64,000 bases of DNA from Argyresthia goedartella. Taxonomy: Eukaryota; Arthropoda; Insecta; Lepidoptera; Argyresthiidae. Positions within the stretch are counted from its first letter, which is position 1, and every line of letters begins with the position of its first letter. Below are positions 1-12,133 of the stretch, in pieces. Location: assembly GCA_949825045.1 (NCBI GenBank), contig OX463818.1:29962906-30026905 (forward strand), in the 5' to 3' direction. The notes beneath the pieces are model-generated. The model did not search any database. It had not been told where the DNA came from and saw nothing but the letters and a program-made list of their open reading frames with translations. Position numbers and translations under genes: made by a program.

Positions 1-1168
1 TGAGTTCTACGTGGACGAGCCGAAGGGAGAAATTGAAAAAAGTCACGGAGAAAGCTAGGGTATCCAGGGTTGGTTAAGATGTTGAATAGAAGAGTGAGGA
101 TGTATGTGTCCCGACAAAGACGGATCGGCAGCCATTTTAACTCCTTGCGATACTGCGAGACGTGGTCGAACTTGTGCAGTCCGAAGATAAACCGAATCCC
201 GAGATTTTGAAGTCGCTCGAGTCTGTTCAGTTGTTCTTTATTGGCGCTAGCCCAACAAACCTCGGCATAATCGATCAAGGGGAGAAGAAGAGATTGAGCA
301 AGAGTAATTTTTGGTTGATGGGGCAGAAAGTTCTGAAGCCGTCTTAGTGAGTGAAAGGTGGCAAAGACGCGCCTTCTGACCTCGCTGACATGGTTAGTCC
401 AGGAGAGTTGTTTATCGAAAATGAAACCCAGGTTTTTGGCCTTGTCACTGTAGGCGATTAAAGTACCGGGTAACGGGCGGTATGTAAAATTGTTGCAATA
501 CGTTTGAAGAATGTCTGGTACCTATAATAATCACCTGGGACTTACTGGGATTTACCAGCAATCCGTATGACGAAGCCCAGGTTCTGATGTTCTCAAGGTC
601 AGCGTTCAGTGTGTCTATAGCCAGGTTTACATCACTAAAGAGAAAATGACGATAAATCGGAAGATCATCAGCATAGAGATGTTATGGGGAGGAGATAACA
701 TCGGAGATTGAGTTGATGAAGACAGAGAATTAGAGAGGGGAAAGAATACCACTCTGAGGAACGCCCACTAAGAGATCGCACCACTCTGTAAAGGTCTCCT
801 CAGACCTTATGCACTGCTGCCAATCTCTAAGATAAGAGTCAAACCAGCTGCCCGAGCGAAACGAGACATTAAGGGACCTTAATATTTGAGTGAGAATGTC
901 AAAATCAACACAGTTGAAAGCGCTACTTAAGTCAAGCAGTGCTAGCACAGAAAACTGTTTGTTATCCATAGCGAACTGGATATCATCCGTGACCTTTAAC
1001 AAAGACGTTGTGGTGCTGTGACCTGACCTGAAGCCGGAATGGAAGCGGTTGATCAAATTATTTCTGGACAGATAGGAGGAGATCTGGGTATGGACAACGG
1101 ATTCAACAACTTTGTAAAGGAGAGGTAGGATGGAGATAGGACGAAACTCTTTGAAGGAGGAAGGATTG
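1..1168 (-). pseudogene. CR1/Jockey-type LINE reverse transcriptase, 3' part
   Basis: This is a remnant of a non-LTR retrotransposon ORF2, which copies its own RNA at a nicked chromosomal target. The minus strand of 730-1056 encodes RT palm blocks (SGFRSGHSTTTSLLKVTDDI, LALLDLSSAFNCVDFDIL, GVPQSGILSPL). These match the copy at 48600-48960 closely, with Q-G changed to Q-S in the last block. Further left, 100-350 still encodes the C-terminal region (for example FDHVSQYRKELKWLPIRL), with frameshifts between the blocks. The 3' end runs off the window. The 5' side stops at 1168, where element A2 begins, and I do not find its continuation to the right of A2. The family clade is inferred from block similarity only. 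Confidence 0.8.
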
Positions 1169-1714
1169 TGTTCAGGCTTCTCAGCACCTAATGACCTCGT
1201 AGGGGCCCATGAGCTACGAGGTAGCGTGACGATCAGGTGCCAAGAAGTGATGAACGTCGGCGATTCACCGAGCTGAAGTTATGTGGGGTAGATCTAACCT
1301 GGTCTGTGCTTCGGTCCCGTCAACCTCCTGTCTCTCTGCAAGGCCCGGGTGCACCCTAGGCTCTTCTTGGTAGACAGGTTCTTCAGCCAACCAGGTATGA
1401 CTGGCGGGCCAGCTTCAATGAGCACAGTGTCCAACACAGGTTATGTTTCTACTGGCAAACACAAACCGGGCACGAAAATCCGAACTTTATCTGGTTCGAG
1501 AGACAACAACACACTCAGCTATATTAACAATCCTGAGGGAATCCCGAATACATTCCAGATGCCCTGCGATTTAATTTCAACCCCTAACCAAAACGCATTT
1601 ACATTGCGAGGGCTTTCGTCTTTCAGTTGTCAAAACTGCCAGGTTGACAGCTAACGACAAATTAAAAATGGCCGTTCAGAAACCTTCGATCGAATATCGA
1701 TTTGGAATCGAACA
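1169..1714 (-). repeat. 3' LTR of A2
   Basis: 546 bp, starting TGTTCAGG and ending TCGAACA on the plus strand. It aligns over its whole length with the reverse complement of the 547-bp A1 LTRs at 18961 and 25595, with clear divergence in the centre (around 1440-1520). The sequence just inside it (1715-1760) carries the polypurine tract and the hairpin shared with families A and B. Confidence 0.85.
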
Positions 1715-1746
1715 ATCACCCGCCCGGACAGGCACCCACCTGTCCC

Positions 1747-4700
1747 CTAATCTACGGGCAGCCGAGACAACGTTGCTACCGCTCGTTTTAGAACCAAGCC
1801 TCCTACTAGAACCTCTGCAGACCGGGGGGTCCCGTCCTTGCCAGGGAACAAGTTAACAATGCGCCCCCTGCGCCAACGTAGTGGCGGTAGGTTAGCATCC
1901 TTAACCAGAACGAGGTCACCAACACTAGGGGGGCTAGTTTTGTCAGTCCACTTAAGGCGCTGTTGTAAGATATGCAGATACTCGAGCGACCAACGCTTCC
2001 AGAAATTCTGAATAAACTGCTGCAACATCTGATACCTTGAAAACCGATACAATTTCACTCCCTCGAAGGGGTGCTCGGGCAACGCGTTAAGTGGCTGTCC
2101 TATCAAGAAATGGCCTGGGGTCAGAGCCTCCAGGTCATTTGGATCCAAGCTGAGCGGACACAACGGTCGCGAATTGAGAACGGCCTCGATTTTACAAAAC
2201 AATGTCGCGAGCTCCTCAAAATTCAGCGCGGTCTGACCTACTATACGCCCCAAGTGCGTCTTAGCTGACTTAACTACGGCTTCAAAAATCCCACCCTAGT
2301 GGGGGCAAATCGGTGGGCTGAAGGTCCATGTTTACCCCGACGGGAGAGGGCCGTTCCAATATCCACTTTATTTACATTCAAAAAGTTGACTATCTCTCGT
2401 AAGTATCGTTCCGCACCTATTAGTTCCGTTAGTGCCGTTATCAGAGCGGATCAAAGTTGGAAGTCTCCTTCGAGAAACAAACCTATCCAAACAAGCAATG
2501 AAAGCCTCTGTCGAGAAATCAGCAACGAGCTCGAGATGTACCGCCTTGGTGGATAAACAAACAAACACACATAGGTACGCCTTGTATTGCTTAGCGGTAC
2601 GCAATCGTGAACTCTTCACCATAAACGGTCCTGCAAAATCCGTGCCAACACCTGAAAACGGTCTGACCTCATTCACACGATCAGGGGGCAAGTCCCTCAT
2701 GAGAGGTTGCATCGTGGCAGCCTTTAGTCAATAACAAGGCATGCACCGAAACACGATGTTCCGTATGGCATGGCGGGCAGATAAGATCCAAAACTCCCGC
2801 TGGAGCGTGGCCAACAACGCGTTACAGCCGGCATGCGCGTTTTTAATATGACGATCAGTCACCAGCAATTCAACTAAATGTCCCCCCTTGGGGAGCAGGA
2901 GTGGGTGACGAGCCGAATACGACAGATTCGCATTGCGCAATCTTCCTCCTACCCGAAGTAACCCGGTCGAATCAATAAAGGGGTTGAGACGCGCGACGGA
3001 TCCCTTCCATTTCGAACGTCTACTTCGTATAATCTCCAATTCTGCCCCAAACTTCGAGGACTGTACCAACCGGACCAAATTCAACAGCGACTCGTTTCGC
3101 TCTGCCGGAGTCAGAATAGGGTTCAACGTTCGCTGATCGCGAGGAGTATGACAATTTCGAGAGAATCTCCTAATCCAAGTGGACACGTTTATCAACTTGT
3201 CAAGTGAGCTATACCGGTCCAGCAGAAACCCGGTGTCAGGGTCCTCAGCCTTCTGGGTAACATGCACGGCTGCTCTGGGCCATGATCCGAAGATACTACT
3301 ACATGGCTGTGGGGCCAGTCCGATTCTCTCTTGGCAAGCCAGGGTGGTCCCCACCACAAATGGTGTCTAACGACTTCAGGAGCCCGACATCCCCTGGATG
3401 CACAATCAGACGGGTTCAATTCTCCTGGTACATGTCTCCAGGTCAGTGGGACCTCAGACGACACAATCTGGGAGACACGGTTCGCAACAAAAAACTCTAA
3501 GTTATGGACCGAAGCCTTCAGCCAGCACAAAACAATCTGGCTGTCCGTCCAAGCGTACACCGTATCCTCCAAAACCACTGACTTACGCAACACTGTTAGA
3601 GTGTGATTCAAAAGTTTGGTCAAAAGAGCAGCCCCGGACAGTTCCAGTTTTGGAATCGTCATCCTTGTCCGAATAGGCGCTACATTGCTTTTTGCCAAAA
3701 CCAAACGCACGTCCACCTCCCCGGTGGAGGTGACGGTTCGCAAATAAACCGCTGCCGCAAACCCTCGTTTAGAGGCATCACAAAACCCGTGAAGGGTTGC
3801 CCTGTAATCCCCAGCAGGGACCAATTTCCTCGGCAGCGATACATTATTTATGTCCGATAGCAAGGTGAACATTCGCGTCCAATCAGTCAACAAATCACCT
3901 GAGAGGTGGGTGTCCCAGGTCAACTGAGCCGCCCAGAGCCTTTGCATAAAACATTTGAGAGCAAAAGTGACGGGAGAAATCCATCCATTCGGGTCGAACG
4001 TTCTCGCAATCGTTGACAGTACTGACCGCTTCGTCCAGGCCTTCGGTGTTTCTAAAATCACCCGATAGGCAAACTCATCATGGACGGGCCGGTACTGAAT
4101 TCCAAGCACTGACAACATGTTAGGGTTGTCAGGATTCTCAAAAACGTGCGGGTCTTGTTGAAACTCATCTGGGAGACCAGCCATCAACTCAGGGGAGTTG
4201 GACATCCACTTGCGTAGTTCATAGCCGCCTCGTTCCAGCAATTCAATGAGCTCGTCACGTCGGTCCAGAGCTTCCTCTACACTGGCTGCCCCTGTGCAGA
4301 CGTCATCGACGTACAAATCTTGCTATAGGATAGCGGCGGCTCTAGGATAGCTCACACGGTCACGCGACGCCAACTCCCGCAGGGTACGCATCGCCAAATA
4401 CGGGCTAGACCGTAACCCATACGTGTTCGTGTTTAACTCATAGACCTTGACTGGCTCGGCCGTGGACTCACGCCAAAGTATCAACTGATACCTTTTGTCA
4501 GCCGGATAAATTACCGTTTGCCTAAACATCATCCGAATGTCTGCGACAAATACAATCTGGTGTCTCCGAAAGCTCATGAGAATATCCGAAATATCACGAC
4601 TCAACTTGGGTCCCGAATGTAGACACTGATTCAGGGACATCCCGTTCGAGGTAGGTGCTGACCCATCAAAAACAACTCGAATCTTGCCGGTAGGGGTTCG

Positions 4701-5171
4701 CAGGACGGCATGGTGTGGAAGGAAACAATGATCCTCAGATCTCCAGTCCACACCCGATACCGACATGTGTCCTAACGACTCATACTCCCTCATGAAATCA
4801 ACGTATTTTTGTTTAAATACAGCGTCCCTTGACATCCTACGCTCCATCGACATCAATCTCGTCTCAGCCATCTTCCTAGATTCTCCTAGTGGCGGTCGAT
4901 CGGCCCTGAAAGGCAGTCGAGTTACAAAACGACCAGAACGAAGGCGACCAGTACTATTCTGGTAAAACTACTCGCACTCTTCTTCGTCTGCGTCGACTCG
5001 ACGAACGTTGGGAGGTTCCTCTATCTCCCAGAAACGTTGGATAGCGTCTGACAACGCTGAGCCAATAAGTATGCCATCTGAATCGGCAGGCCTAACCATT
5101 GGCAATGCCGGACCCATGATCACGTGACCAAACTTAGTATCCACAGCAATCAACCCGTCCGGCTGAAGAAC
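1747..5171 (-). pseudogene. A2 pol (protease remnant, RT, RNase H, integrase)
   Basis: Broken Pol of A2, read from right to left. It runs from the protease tail (DLLVGADVLG, just upstream in the fused gag frame) through RT (IRVVFDGSAPTSNGMSLNQC, FVADIRMMFRQT, LYVDDVCTG near 4315), RNase H (AWTDSQIVLCWLKA) and integrase (GVGTDFAGPF, SDNGTN, CPLSLDPNDLEALTPGHFLI) to the C-terminal domain (LVLVKDANLPPLRWRRGRIV). Compared with A1 it has in-frame stops near 5171 (TGA), 4968 (TAG), 4320 (TAG) and 2725 (TGA), a 1-base loss near 3285 and a small insertion next to the second catalytic Asp of integrase near 2415. It cannot make an intact Pol. Confidence 0.85.
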
Positions 5172-6926
5172 TCACCGATCCGACAACAGAAACCTACCCA
5201 GAACGTCTGCTCCCACTAGCAGGTCGACCGGGGCTGGAGTGTCAAAATCGGGATCCGCCAACTTGAGTCCTGATGTCAGGAATCGAACGGCCGGATTCAA
5301 CTTCACCAAGGGGTGTCTGCCCATGACATGCGTAAAGGGGGGTGGGCGTGAATTCAACCGTGGCCGCTCCATGAGCGGGGGGGACATCACATGTGACCGA
5401 CGAGGACGAGGCGACGAGCGGGGCGACAACTGAGGCGGCGTCCAAACCGCACCCGCATAGCTCGAAGGTGTCCCATGCCACCCGCCAGTTACGGCCTGCT
5501 CAACACACCCAATGTCCCGCTTAGTCGGATGCTGAGTCGCAACCGAAAACTCAGAGCCCCCCTTGTAATGGTCCTGAGTGCGGCCCTGGACCCTAGTACT
5601 GCCCTGTGCACGTGGGGACGTTGGCCCCTGAGTTGCGCTCCGAGTCGCAAACGAATCCTCAGGGCCCCATGCTGTGTCACCCTGGGTACGGCCCTGTGGT
5701 GGCTGTTGGCCGGACCGGTACCTGCACAACAGATTGTTGTGGGGCCCACCACAATATCCGCACATTTGTGTGCGCGTGCAGTCCCTAGCCATGTGTGGCC
5801 CGAGGCACAGGAAACACCAGCTCCGCTGCTTGGCCATCCGGCGCCGTCCCTGAACCCTAAGTTCCCTGAACTTATTGCAATTGGCCACAGCATGGCCAAT
5901 CTGCCTTAAACATGGGCAGGTCTCACCATGTGGGGTCAATTCACTCACAGTCCCATACGACTGCCGGTTGGTGCGGTCCTTCCTCGTCGGAGGGCCCCTA
6001 CTCACAGCGCTCCCGGCAGCTCTCTGTGGCTCCGAAGGATGGGTGACCGTCAACCCCAAATTCTCTGCCCGTCGAGCCTCCTCTTCCAAAAATCCGACCA
6101 AGTCGGAGAAGGCGGGCAGGTCCTCGGCCGACCTCCCGTGAGACTGTTCGAAACGAGTCTGCACGTCAGCGGGTAGGCGGGAAAGTACAATGTACAACAG
6201 TAGGTACGACCATTCACCAACCGGAAGTCCAAGATTCTCTAGAGCCTTGGTGACGGACAACAATGGGTTCAAAACCTCCGTCTGTATGGCCCCGACCTTG
6301 TTCACAACCGGGATGCTAAACAAACGGTTCACTTGGGCATCGGCCAACCTCCGTTTGTTGTGGTAACGTCTGACCAACAATTGCCTGGCCGTCTCATAGT
6401 TACCCTCCGTAACTGTCAAATGAGCGACCAGCTCCCTAGGCTTACCCCTCAATGCTGCCACCAGCTGAGCCATCTTGACAGACTTGGTAATGTCCGATCG
6501 CATGTGCACCAAACTGTCGAACAGATTGATGAAGCTCATCCATTCACCGGACACGTAGTCAAAAGTAGGCATAGTTATGGCAGGTAACCTGGACCCCGAT
6601 CCCTGATGCGGCAGAGGTGCTTCAATGTCACCATCATGGCTGGACTCGCGCTGTCTACGTATGTCCGCAGCCTTCTGCGTGATAGCAGCTGCCATCTCCA
6701 TACATTGGTCGACATCCCCTATCAACCGTGACAGCCTGTCAGGTGCACAACCATCAACTGATTCCGCCTGCGCGGAAAATTCGAGCACCCTATTGTAACG
6801 TTCCTTAACGTCCATAGACCGCTCCAATACCACATCATGCCTATCTAAACGGTCTATCAGACCGTGTGCGGAGGAAAACCATCTGAGTTCCTTAGAAACA
6901 CCCTTCTGGATTTCAGATAACGACAT
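5172..6926 (-). pseudogene. A2 gag fused to protease tail by deletion
   Basis: A 584-codon ORF starting MSLSEIQKGVSKELRW. The N-terminal half is the capsid-like region. Three cysteine knuckles follow (the first reads CPCLRQIGHAVANC, where A1 has CPCC; then CFLCLGPHMARDC and CGYCGGPHNNLLC), then a Pro/Gln/Gly-rich linker. Near 5332 the frame jumps from the Gag C-terminus straight into the late protease region. Relative to A1, 429 bp (143 codons) are missing there, with a 3-base microhomology (ACG) at the junction. The loss removes the gag stop codon and the protease active site. A2 keeps a roughly 50-codon capsid segment that A1 has lost. Confidence 0.85.
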
Positions 6927-7285
6927 GATAGGAACGATACTTACTCACAATTTGCAGTAACTCAATTTTATTGGACCCTCCAGTTTACAACCCAAACGAG
7001 GGAACCCTAAACCACAACTTAAACATTGTTGTTTTCCTTAAACAATAGGAACCGAGTTTTATATCTATATAAATTCGGTAAATACAATTTAGTTTCCCTT
7101 TATCATTATAACACACACAGATAGTCAATATTAGTTCAAGTTATAAATTGTTATAAACTGAAAACAATGTAATAGCCTGCTATCAATAGATGTTACAACC
7201 TATGTTAACCAAAACATTCATTCAATAGCATTACTAGACCACTAATAGATTGACTAGTTAGTCACCAGTTGGTTAGTCCATCAGC
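6927..7285 (-). other. A2 5' untranslated leader, partial
   Basis: Matches the reverse complement of the A1 leader (about 19650-20021), including the stretch next to the gag start. Similarity fades near 7285, which marks the truncation of A2. Confidence 0.7.
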
Positions 7286-8306
7286 GTTATGTAAATATTA
7301 CATCCTCTGTGTTTCTCATATCAAGTATCAAAACCCTAATCTTACCTATCAATTTGGTGTTAATTTTTACTATGAAGGTACTAATATTTCTCGTAGCAGA
7401 TTGGTTTGAAAAATTATGAATGTTGTGCGCTCTATCTCTAATTGATGCAAATATCTACTTTTGTTAAACTTGTGCTTTAATGTTCGTGTTTGTATTGTTG
7501 ATGTTCCTGTTACAAATAAATACATATCTTTATGAACCCTATGATATGTTATTAGGCTATGAAATTGCCATTTTATATGAAGAATTTTCAGTAAACAAAT
7601 ATTTTTTTCCGCGCTAATCTAACGAGAACCTAATATCTCAACTATAAATACCTTTATTGATTCTGCATTTCATATCCACTGTTCGGAAGTTTTAACTGAG
7701 CCCAGTGGGTGGGTATTCAGCTCAGCAGCAAATTCTTTCCACGCTAACTTAAAATTGTCCTTTCCTTGAATGCTGGTTAATTCCTTGTTACCAAGAAAGG
7801 TCGCGCTTAAAGTAGAGCCGGAAACACTTCCACTTGATTGCTACTGGCTTTAGATACACGTCTATATCTAAAACATTGTTTGAAATAAATAAAGTGAACA
7901 ACCTAATTATAATTCGACAAAACAATAGTCGGATGGTGCATACATAGGTACTTACTCGGCTACTCTGCACGTGGCTTGAAACCCTTTCAAGTCTACTGCA
8001 TTTCGGGGTAACTATCCTCCAATATTTTTTCTATTATCCACGATAGCAAAATTATTTGGACGATCGAACAAAGAATAATTAATGAATGACAATGACAGTT
8101 TTATTTTTCCAGAGCAATACTCAGTGTTGCCGATGAATAAACTTTCATATTCCTTTAAGCAATTACATAATAACTAATTATTTTGTATTGCATGCGATAA
8201 AAAAGTCAATTTCAATGTGTCAGTGTGATTAAGTCATAGTTTAACATAGTTCAAATGAAATATTCAATATACATTCATAAGTTAATCAAATCACCTTTAG
8301 CCTTTG
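7286..8306. other. Non-TE flank, AT-rich
   Basis: No similarity to the other elements in the window. Apart from the short putative exon at 7670-7840, I see no supported feature. The right edge is the CTTTG target duplication (8302-8306) of element C. The same ancestral sequence resumes after C at 17068-17082 and, beyond B1, at 31783. Confidence 0.5.
7670..7840 (-). CDS. Putative terminal exon, Myb/SANT-like DNA-binding fragment
   Basis: Minus-strand open stretch of 56 codons plus a TGA stop (7670-7672). Its C-terminal half reads FKLAWKEFAAELNTHPLGSV followed by KTSEQWI. This resembles the Myb/SANT-like (zeste/Adf-1 type) domain common in insects, where a W..FA..LN...G..KT..QW pattern spans two helices. 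An AATAAA signal lies on the minus strand about 10 bases past the stop (7653-7658), and an AG acceptor candidate sits just upstream of the open frame. The rest of the domain would have to come from other exons or be lost. Host gene exon, domesticated TE or a chance ORF are all possible. Confidence 0.35.
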   Translation of the reverse strand, partial: QSSGSVSGSTLSATFLGNKELTSIQGKDNFKLAWKEFAAELNTHPLGSVKTSEQWI

Positions 8307-9016
8307 TGTTTACGCAGCCATCACTAGATGGCGTTGTCTGTACTTTGCCTCGCGCAATAGAGATTTTCTTGTGTTAGGTTAAGTACCATTCGATGATTTG
8401 ATTAAATTACTCCAGCCTCCCTCTGAGGGCGAAGCTCGGGATCTACAAGACATACGTGAGATCCCGCCTCACCTACGCGGCTCCGGCATGGTACGCCCTG
8501 TGCTCGGAGACGAACAAACGGAGACTCCGAGCCCAAGAGAACCTCTCTCTGCGTACCATCGTCGGCGCCCCCCGCTACGTGAGGAACGCGACAATCCAGA
8601 GGGACCTAAGATGGGAAACCGTGGACCAGTTTGTCCAGAGGCTGGCGAAGGGCATGTTCGCGCGTGCGGATGCATCACACCTTCCGCACATCGCCGAACT
8701 GGCGCCGCACCATGCGCGCCCGCCCGACCGCCGCCGCCTGCCACGCGACCTGGTTGCCTAGCCGGCGATCACCCACTGCACACCAGCGCCACAAGAAGAC
8801 CACCGCCCGCAGGGGCCATCCGATGACCTGTCCACAGGAGTGGACAGAGGCGATTCTTCGGGAAGAGGTCCGTCGACCTGACCCCGACTCCCCACGCCCC
8901 AGAAGGGGTGCGTGAGATGACTATGATGATGATGATTAAATTAGTTCTTCCATACAATACAACCAAGAGTGTTTTACTTCAGTACAGTGCAGTGTTCAGT
9001 CAGTTTTAGGTAAACA
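8307..9016 (+). repeat. 5' LTR of C, interrupted by a LINE fragment
   Basis: Starts TGTTTACG and ends TAAACA. With the 534 bp of insert plus duplicated target removed, it is 176 bp and essentially identical to the 3' LTR. A primer site candidate starts at 9020 (TGGGCCTTTACGAGCC) after a TTT spacer. Confidence 0.9.
8410..8932 (+). mobile_element. 5'-truncated Jockey-type LINE inserted in the C 5' LTR
   Basis: A LINE 3' end. The frame open from about 8411 to 8761 encodes the RT C-terminal region (LGIYKTYVRSRLTYAAPAWY, LRTIVGAPRYVRNATIQRDL) and ends with TAG. A short GC-rich 3' UTR and a (GAT)n tail follow. It is flanked by an 11-bp target duplication TGATTAAATTA (8399-8409 and 8933-8943), which is unbroken in the 3' LTR of C. 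This is typical target-primed insertion with 5' truncation, and it is younger than C. Confidence 0.85.
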
Positions 9017-9250
9017 TTTTGGGCCTTTACGAGCCGGATTGAGTGAAGAGTGTCAAGTGCGAGTGCGTATCATTGGATTGCAGTGCTTACGGATTTCAGT
9101 GTTACGGAATGGTAAATTGCGGGAGACTGTAAGTACGGAACTCATGACTAGGGCAGAGACTTAGAAGAATTCATCAGTGTTTGCATAGTGAAAAGACTTA
9201 GAAAAATCAGTGAAATTTAGAGACTTAGAAAAATTGTGGTGCAGTTTTGT
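9017..9250 (+). other. C 5' untranslated leader, forward copy
   Basis: Leader after the 5' LTR, with repeated GACTTAGAA-type motifs. It matches the reverse complement of 11995-12133 and ends abruptly at 9250/9251, where sequence switches to the reverse strand of the RT region. Confidence 0.8.
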
Positions 9251-9251
9251 A

Positions 9252-11891
9252 GTCATCCATATAACAGTCACTTTGTAAAACACTAGCCGCCTTTGGAAAC
9301 TTATCACTTTCATCACTTGCTAACTGTCTCAATGTTCTGATAGCAAGGTATGGCGCACAAGATGTCCCATAAGTCACGGTGAGTAGGCGATAATCCTGTA
9401 TGGGGTCCTCTGGCTTACTCCGCCATACGATCCTTTGGTAGTCCACGTCGTCTTGTCTCACGAGGATCTGTCTGTACATCCGTTGTATATCGGCCACTAA
9501 GCAGATGTTGTGTTTTCGCCAACGCAAGAAGATGTCACGGATGTCGTGTTGTAGTGATGGACCAATCAAAAGTTGTTCGTTTAGTGATGTCCCTGAACTT
9601 GTCCGCGCAGAACCGTCAAACACGACTCTCACCTTCGTTGTAGTACTCTCTTCTCGAAGTACGCCATGGTGTGGGAGGTAGTATGTATTGGACTTGTGTA
9701 TCTCATCCTTAGGCACTTTCTCCATGTGCCCTAAGTCCTCATACTCCTTCATGAATCCGATGTACCGTTGCTGAAACTCTCCATCCCTTTTGAAGCGGCG
9801 CTCCATGTTCATCAAACGTTTGACAGCAACGTCCCTTGAGTCTCCTAGTTGTGTTTCATTCTCATCTGTAAATGGTAAGGCTACCTTGTAACGTCCCGAG
9901 GGAGTGCGAGAATGTGTCTCTTCATAAATCTTCTCACACAGTTTTTCGTCTGTTGTCATTATGCGTTTCTCTGTGTGTAACTCCTCAGACTCCCAAAACA
10001 TCTGTAATAGGTCATTGACCTCTAGTTTATTGTGCATCACTATTATATCTTCTATTTGTGTTTTATTCCCTTGTACTGCTCCGGATACTATCCATCCGAG
10101 TCGTGAGTTTTGTGCCAATAGTGTACCGAATTTCCTTAAACCATCCAACAAAATATGTGCGTATATCTCTGCTCCCAATAACATGTCTATACCACCAGGC
10201 TTACAGAAACCAGGATCCGCTAGTGTCAACTCTCGAATCCCTGATCCCGGTTCTGTTGTGAATTCCCTGCCTGGTAGTATAGATTGTAGCGATTTGAGGA
10301 TGTGTGCTTTCACTTCGGCTACCGACTCTTCCGAACTTAGTGAAAACAGTGCGAGTTCTATCTGCGCTTTCGACACTGTAGTCATAGTAGAATCTACTCC
10401 AGTGATCCTGCTGCATACTCCAGTCCTGCGTAAGCCCAGTCGTTGCGCTGCTGATTCCGTTATGAAGGATGCCTGAGAACCTTGATCGATCAGCGCACGC
10501 AGTATATGTTTTCGTCCATCACGATCCATTACTCGTACTAAGGCAGTGGCAAGCAGAATTTGACTCTTAGTCGACTCAACTTTGTGAACGGCAATTGGTG
10601 TTGTTTCTTCTTCCAGTTCTTCTTGTGTGTGTGAGTACTGTTTCGCTGTCGTAGGTTCATTCGTAGTGTGAAGAAGAGTGTGGTGTTTTCGACTGCATAT
10701 TCTGCAAGTAGTTCTCTGTCTACAGAAACGCACAGGGTGTTTTGGTACAAGGCAGTTGAAACAGAGTTGTTTATCTTGCGCCAAATCTCTTCTTTGTTCA
10801 GATGTCATTTTAATGAACTCTTGACAGTGGTACACATAGTGATCTCCAGAACATAACACACAGCTAGGTTTGTGCTCTAGGAAGCTTGATTTAGTAGCTT
10901 GTGCTGTCGTATCTTGAGAGCTTGTTGCGAACGTCTTTATTGGCTGGGGTCGTTGTGGTGTGCGTGTCGTGTGTTCTTTCGTCTGCGTGGCATTCAGGGC
11001 TTCTAAAGACCGAAATCGAACCTCCATAAACTCCAATAGTTCCCCTGTAGTTGGAATGTCACGCGACGCTCCCTGTTTTTGTTCCCAGAGCCTGTGACTC
11101 TCGATATCTAACTTTTCTACTATGATGTGAGTGATGATCGCATCCCAGCTTTCCGTGTGTACGCCGATAGTGTTTAATGCGCTCAAGCACTCGTTTGTGG
11201 TATCTAAAATATCTCGTATCCCCCTTGCTGTCTCTGTTGATAGTTTCCTTTGGTTCCTCAGTCGTGTGATGTGTGCGTGAACTATCAACCTCTTGTTATC
11301 AAATCGACTTTCCAAAAGTGTCAGTGCCTTATTGTAGTTTGCATCAGTCAGTGGAAACTGCCTCAATAATCCTTCTGCCTCTCCAGTTAGACTACTCTTC
11401 AAGTAGTGGTATTTTTGTATATTGCTCAACGTTGAATTTGTATGAATCAACGACTTGAAGAGATTGTAAAAACTCGGCCATTCTGTGTAAATCCCCGAGA
11501 ATTAAGGTATTTTAATCGGAGGCAGTTTTGTCAACTTTTGTGTCTCTGTTTTGTGTGTGGCTTCCTTTTCCGTGCTCGTGCTCATCTTGGGCAAACTTAT
11601 TTCTGATAAGCGCTCCTTCATCAGTGTCTTGAGTTCCAAATAAACATCTTCGCAGGTGTAGAATGTGTCTTCAGTGAAATACCTCTCTGTTGTCCTCAAA
11701 TCTGTGGTTGCAATTTTGCTAATCTCTAGGTTTGTTTGTTTGTATTTTTCCCAGTTTGACTCTAATGACTCTAATCTTGTTTCAATGTATGCTTCCGTAA
11801 TTCTACTCCTCGACTTTTTGTAATTACTGAGGGCTCGGTTTATCTGCCTTCCCATTTCTTCCTGTAAACTGACTAACTCTTGAAACGACAT
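9252..11891 (-). pseudogene. C gag and partial pol, inverted copy
   Basis: Reversed 5' half of the element. On the minus strand gag starts at 11891 (MSFQELVSLQEEMGRQINRA) and is stopped by a TAA at 11502. The same frame resumes through the capsid region, zinc knuckles (CVLCSGDHYVYHC, CFNCLVPKHPVRFC, CRICSRKHHTLLH), protease (LIDQGSQ) and RT until SDCYMDD, where it is cut at 9252. Over the shared 2 kb it differs from the forward copy at only a few codons (for example Y/C after AKQ and I/V after NKTQ). This is the only place where the C gag N-terminus survives in the window. Because the piece is cut at the RT active site, it cannot make a full Pol. Confidence 0.85.
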
Positions 11892-12133
11892 AATTCAAAA
11901 ATTTTCTAAGTCTCCAAAATTTACACAAATTGTTCTAAGTCTTTTTTCTATAGAGAATTTCTCGAAAAATTTCTAAGTGTTATTTTCATACAAAACTGCA
12001 CCACAATTTTTCTAAGTCTCTAAATTTCACTGATTTTTCTAAGTCTTTTCACTATGCAAACACTGATGAATTCTTCTAAGTCTCTGCCCTAGTAATGAGT
12101 TCCGTACTTACAGTCTCCCGCAATTTACCATTA
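11892..12133 (-). other. C 5' untranslated leader, inverted copy
   Basis: Reverse complement of the leader at 9108-9250, extended by about 100 bases up to the gag ATG at 11891. It ends at about 12133, where forward gag sequence starts. Confidence 0.75.

Larger units (their letters stand above)
1169..7285 (-). mobile_element. BEL/Pao LTR retrotransposon A2, 5'-truncated
   Basis: Second copy of family A, in inverted orientation to A1 (18961-26141). Reading on the minus strand it holds part of the 5' UTR (to about 7285), gag, pol and the 3' LTR (1169-1714). Similarity to the A1 5' UTR ends near 7285. About 150 bp of UTR and the whole 5' LTR are absent, so the right boundary is a truncation. The five bases before the LTR are GATTG; no partner target duplication can be found because the other end is lost. 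The 3' LTR differs from the A1 LTRs at many sites, so this copy is clearly older. It interrupts the LINE at 1-1168. Confidence 0.85.

Noticed and set aside
7286..8306. Search for the missing 5' LTR of A2
   Set aside because: No sequence resembling the A LTR (start TGTTCAGG or TGTTCGATT) occurs here, so A2 is treated as 5'-truncated.
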